From CAZJNX01 sp964547415 (GTDB taxonomy: Bacteria; Pseudomonadota; Alphaproteobacteria; Rhizobiales; Amorphaceae), in contig CAZJNX010000113.1 in the NCBI GenBank assembly GCA_964547415.1, positions 1-15,425 on the forward strand: DNA of 15,425 bases. The letters run 5' to 3'. This document shows positions 13,722 through 15,425 of the stretch, piece after piece. The notes under the pieces were generated by a model, which saw nothing but the letters and a program-made list of their open reading frames with translations, ran no database searches and had not been told where the DNA came from. Both the position numbers and the translations under genes were made by a program. Position 1 is the stretch's first letter. The number at the start of each line of letters is the position of its first letter.

Positions 13722-15425
13722 ATGGCCGCGCTCTTCGACCGCCACAGGGAGACGCTGGAGGCCGCCGTCGAGGCGGTGCGCACCCGCGGCTACTGGTCCC
13801 CGTACCCGGAGGTGCCGTCGGGAAGGATCTACGGGGAGACGGCGAAGGCCGACGGCGAGGCCGCCTTCGAGGCTCTCCTGAACCGGACGTTCGAGCTCGA
13901 CCAGCCCGGCACCGTCGGCACCGTCGGACAGGAGGAGAGCCCCTACGGCTTTCCCCTCGCCATCGCCTACCCGAAGGCCGATCCGGACCAGCTCGTGGCC
14001 GCCGCGCGCGCGGCGGGGGAGGCCTGGGGGCGGGCGAGCGTTGAGCAGCGGGTCGGCGTGTGCCTGGAAATCCTCGCCCGCCTCAACCGGCAGTCCTTTC
14101 TCCTCGCCAATGCGGTGATGCACACCTCCGGCCAGGCCTTCATGATGGCCTTCCAGGCCGGCGGCGCCCACGCCCAGGACCGGGGCCTCGAGGCCGTCGC
14201 CACCGCCTACGACGAAATGGCCCGCGTGCCCGGCGCCGCCCGCTGGGAAAAGCCGCAGGGGAAGAACCCGGCCCTCGTCCTCGACAAGACGTTCCGGATC
14301 GTGCCGCGGGGCGTCGGCCTCGTCATCGGCTGCGCCACCTTCCCGACGTGGAATTCCTACGCGGCGATCTTCGCCAACCTCGCCACCGGCAACGCCGTCG
14401 TCGTGAAGCCCCACCCGATGGCGATCCTGCCGCTCGCCCTCACGGTGCGGATCGCCCGGGAGGTGCTGGCCGAAGAGGGCTTCGACCCGAACGTCGTGGT
14501 CCTCGCGGCCGACGAGCCGGCCCGGCCGGTCACCAAGGCCTACGTGGAGAACGAGGGGATCGACCTCGTCGACTTCACCGGCTCGTCCGCCTTCGGCGCC
14601 TACGTCCGCGCCGCCGCCCGCGGGCGCCCGGTCTTCACCGAGGAGGCGGGGGTGAACCCCATCGCCGTCCTGTCCACCGACGATTTCAAGGGGATGTGCG
14701 GCAACATCGCCTTCTCCCTGTCGCTCTACTCCGGGCAGATGTGCACCGCCCCGCAGAACATGTTCGTGCCCGAGGGCGGCATCGACACCGACGAGGGCCA
14801 CAAGAGCGTGGACGAGGTGGAGGGGGGGATCGCGAAGGCTCTCGACCGCCTCCTCGGCGACCCGGAGCGGGCGATCGCGATCCTCGGCGCCATCCAGAAC
14901 CTCGCGACCCTCGGGCGGATCGCGGAGGCGCGCGGCCTCGGCCGCGTGGTGCGCGACAGCGCGCCGGTGACGGGCGCTGGCGTGCCGGAGAAGGCGCGCA
15001 CGGCGACGCCCCTCCTCGTGTCGGTGGATGCCGCCGACGAACCGGCGTACCTTGAGGAGCGGTTCGGCCCCATCGGCTTCGTCGTGCGGACGAAGACGGC
15101 GGAGGAGGCGATCGAGCGGGCGGCGGCCTCGGCGAAGGCGAGGGGGGCGATCACCGCCGCGATCCATTCGACCGACGAGGCCGAGGTCGCCCGGGCGGAG
15201 GAGGCGTTCGCGAAGGCGGGCGTCCCCCTGTCGGTCAACCTGACGGGGCAGATCCTCGTCAACCAGTCGGCCGCCTTCTCCGACTACCACGTCTGCGGCA
15301 TGAATCCGGCCGGCAACGCCTGCCTCACCGACGCGGCCTACGTCGCCAACCGCTTTCGCGTGGTGGCCGTGCGCCGCCGGCGGCGGCCTGAGGGCCGGTC
15401 GGTGCGGGCGCGGGACGCGCGGGTC
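13722..15425 (+). CDS. paaN: Phenylacetic acid degradation protein PaaN, aldehyde dehydrogenase family (3' end not reached)
   Basis: The frame opens at ATG 13722 behind GAGGGAGG (13705-13712) and has no stop before the window ends, 568 codons in. It is an ALDH-superfamily protein of the PaaN type (about 550 residues), proposed to oxidise the ring-opened semialdehyde of phenylacetate breakdown. Seen: CATFPTWNSYAAIFANLATG and VVVKPHP for the cofactor domain, FTGSSAFGAYV for the NAD(P) loop, FTEEAGVNP with the glutamate E307, and SGQMCTAPQN with the nucleophile C341. Unlike E. coli PaaZ, no MaoC-like hydratase domain is visible. The usual family ending (ANRFRVV plus a few residues) occurs at about 15344-15364, after which an Arg-rich stretch continues to the edge. 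This is either a short natural extension or a frameshift. The gene is divergent from paaG and shares its spacer. Confidence 0.92.
   Translation, partial: MAALFDRHRETLEAAVEAVRTRGYWSPYPEVPSGRIYGETAKADGEAAFEALLNRTFELDQPGTVGTVGQEESPYGFPLAIAYPKADPDQLVAAARAAGEAWGRASVEQRVGVCLEILARLNRQSFLLANAVMHTSGQAFMMAFQAGGAHAQDRGLEAVATAYDEMARVPGAARWEKPQGKNPALVLDKTFRIVPRGVGLVIGCATFPTWNSYAAIFANLATGNAVVVKPHPMAILPLALTVRIAREVLAEEGFDPNVVVLAADEPARPVTKAYVENEGIDLVDFTGSSAFGAYVRAAARGRPVFTEEAGVNPIAVLSTDDFKGMCGNIAFSLSLYSGQMCTAPQNMFVPEGGIDTDEGHKSVDEVEGGIAKALDRLLGDPERAIAILGAIQNLATLGRIAEARGLGRVVRDSAPVTGAGVPEKARTATPLLVSVDAADEPAYLEERFGPIGFVVRTKTAEEAIERAAASAKARGAITAAIHSTDEAEVARAEEAFAKAGVPLSVNLTGQILVNQSAAFSDYHVCGMNPAGNACLTDAAYVANRFRVVAVRRRRRPEGRSVRARDARV

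Noticed and set aside
13460..15290. Upstream extension of the paaG frame through the whole divergent spacer and antisense to paaN
   Set aside because: paaG has a proper ATG with a strong ribosome site at 13451 and family length from there. The upstream part is a shadow of paaN.
1..15425. A new defence, mobile or secretion system
   Set aside because: Every sizeable gene falls into a known metabolic, assembly or regulatory family. No transposase, integrase, nuclease, toxin or direct repeats flanking a block were seen.

Overview
The window is a gene-dense stretch of very GC-rich chromosome (roughly three quarters G+C by eye). It almost certainly comes from an alphaproteobacterium: it carries an ATP12-type F1-ATPase assembly chaperone, a family largely limited to Alphaproteobacteria and mitochondria, and the order secF / Mth938-like / phytoene-synthase-like that is typical of that class. 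I saw no rRNA, tRNA, CRISPR array, insertion sequence or phage gene.

Layout. Positions 1-2160 (+) hold the 3' end of secF, then two small genes whose closest mitochondrial relatives are the complex I assembly factors NDUFAF3 and NDUFAF6. A glutamate decarboxylase gene (2178-3566, -) converges on them. It is separated by a 318-bp divergent spacer from a GT1-like glycosyltransferase gene (3885-5101, +) that is broken by a one-base frameshift near 4234. From 5114 to 13451 nine consecutive genes lie on the minus strand. In transcription order they are paaG, paaI, paaK, an exported SRPBCC protein, a TetR regulator (probable PaaR), a HAD phosphatase, ATP12, a sulfotransferase-TPR protein, and the beta subunit of a propionyl-CoA-type carboxylase. 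Divergent from paaG is paaN (13722 to beyond the window end, +).

How they work together. paaK activates phenylacetate to phenylacetyl-CoA. paaG isomerises the ring epoxide to the oxepin. paaI is the thioesterase that rescues trapped CoA. paaN is an aldehyde dehydrogenase family member assigned to the later part of the same aerobic pathway. The ring epoxidase (paaABCE) and the lower beta-oxidation genes are not in the window. The paaG-paaN spacer contains a perfect 7-2-7 palindrome (13516-13531) that fills the spacer of a plausible paaN promoter and sits at the predicted start of a plausible paaG promoter. One TetR/PaaR dimer could therefore switch both transcripts.

I do not see a wholly new multi-gene system. 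The points most worth a second look are the degenerate phytoene-synthase-like protein paired with the Mth938 protein, the single operator controlling divergent paa promoters, a substrate-specificity residue change in the carboxylase beta subunit, an exported SRPBCC protein embedded in the paa operon, and two places where reading frames look broken or over-extended (glycosyltransferase and the paaN 3' end).
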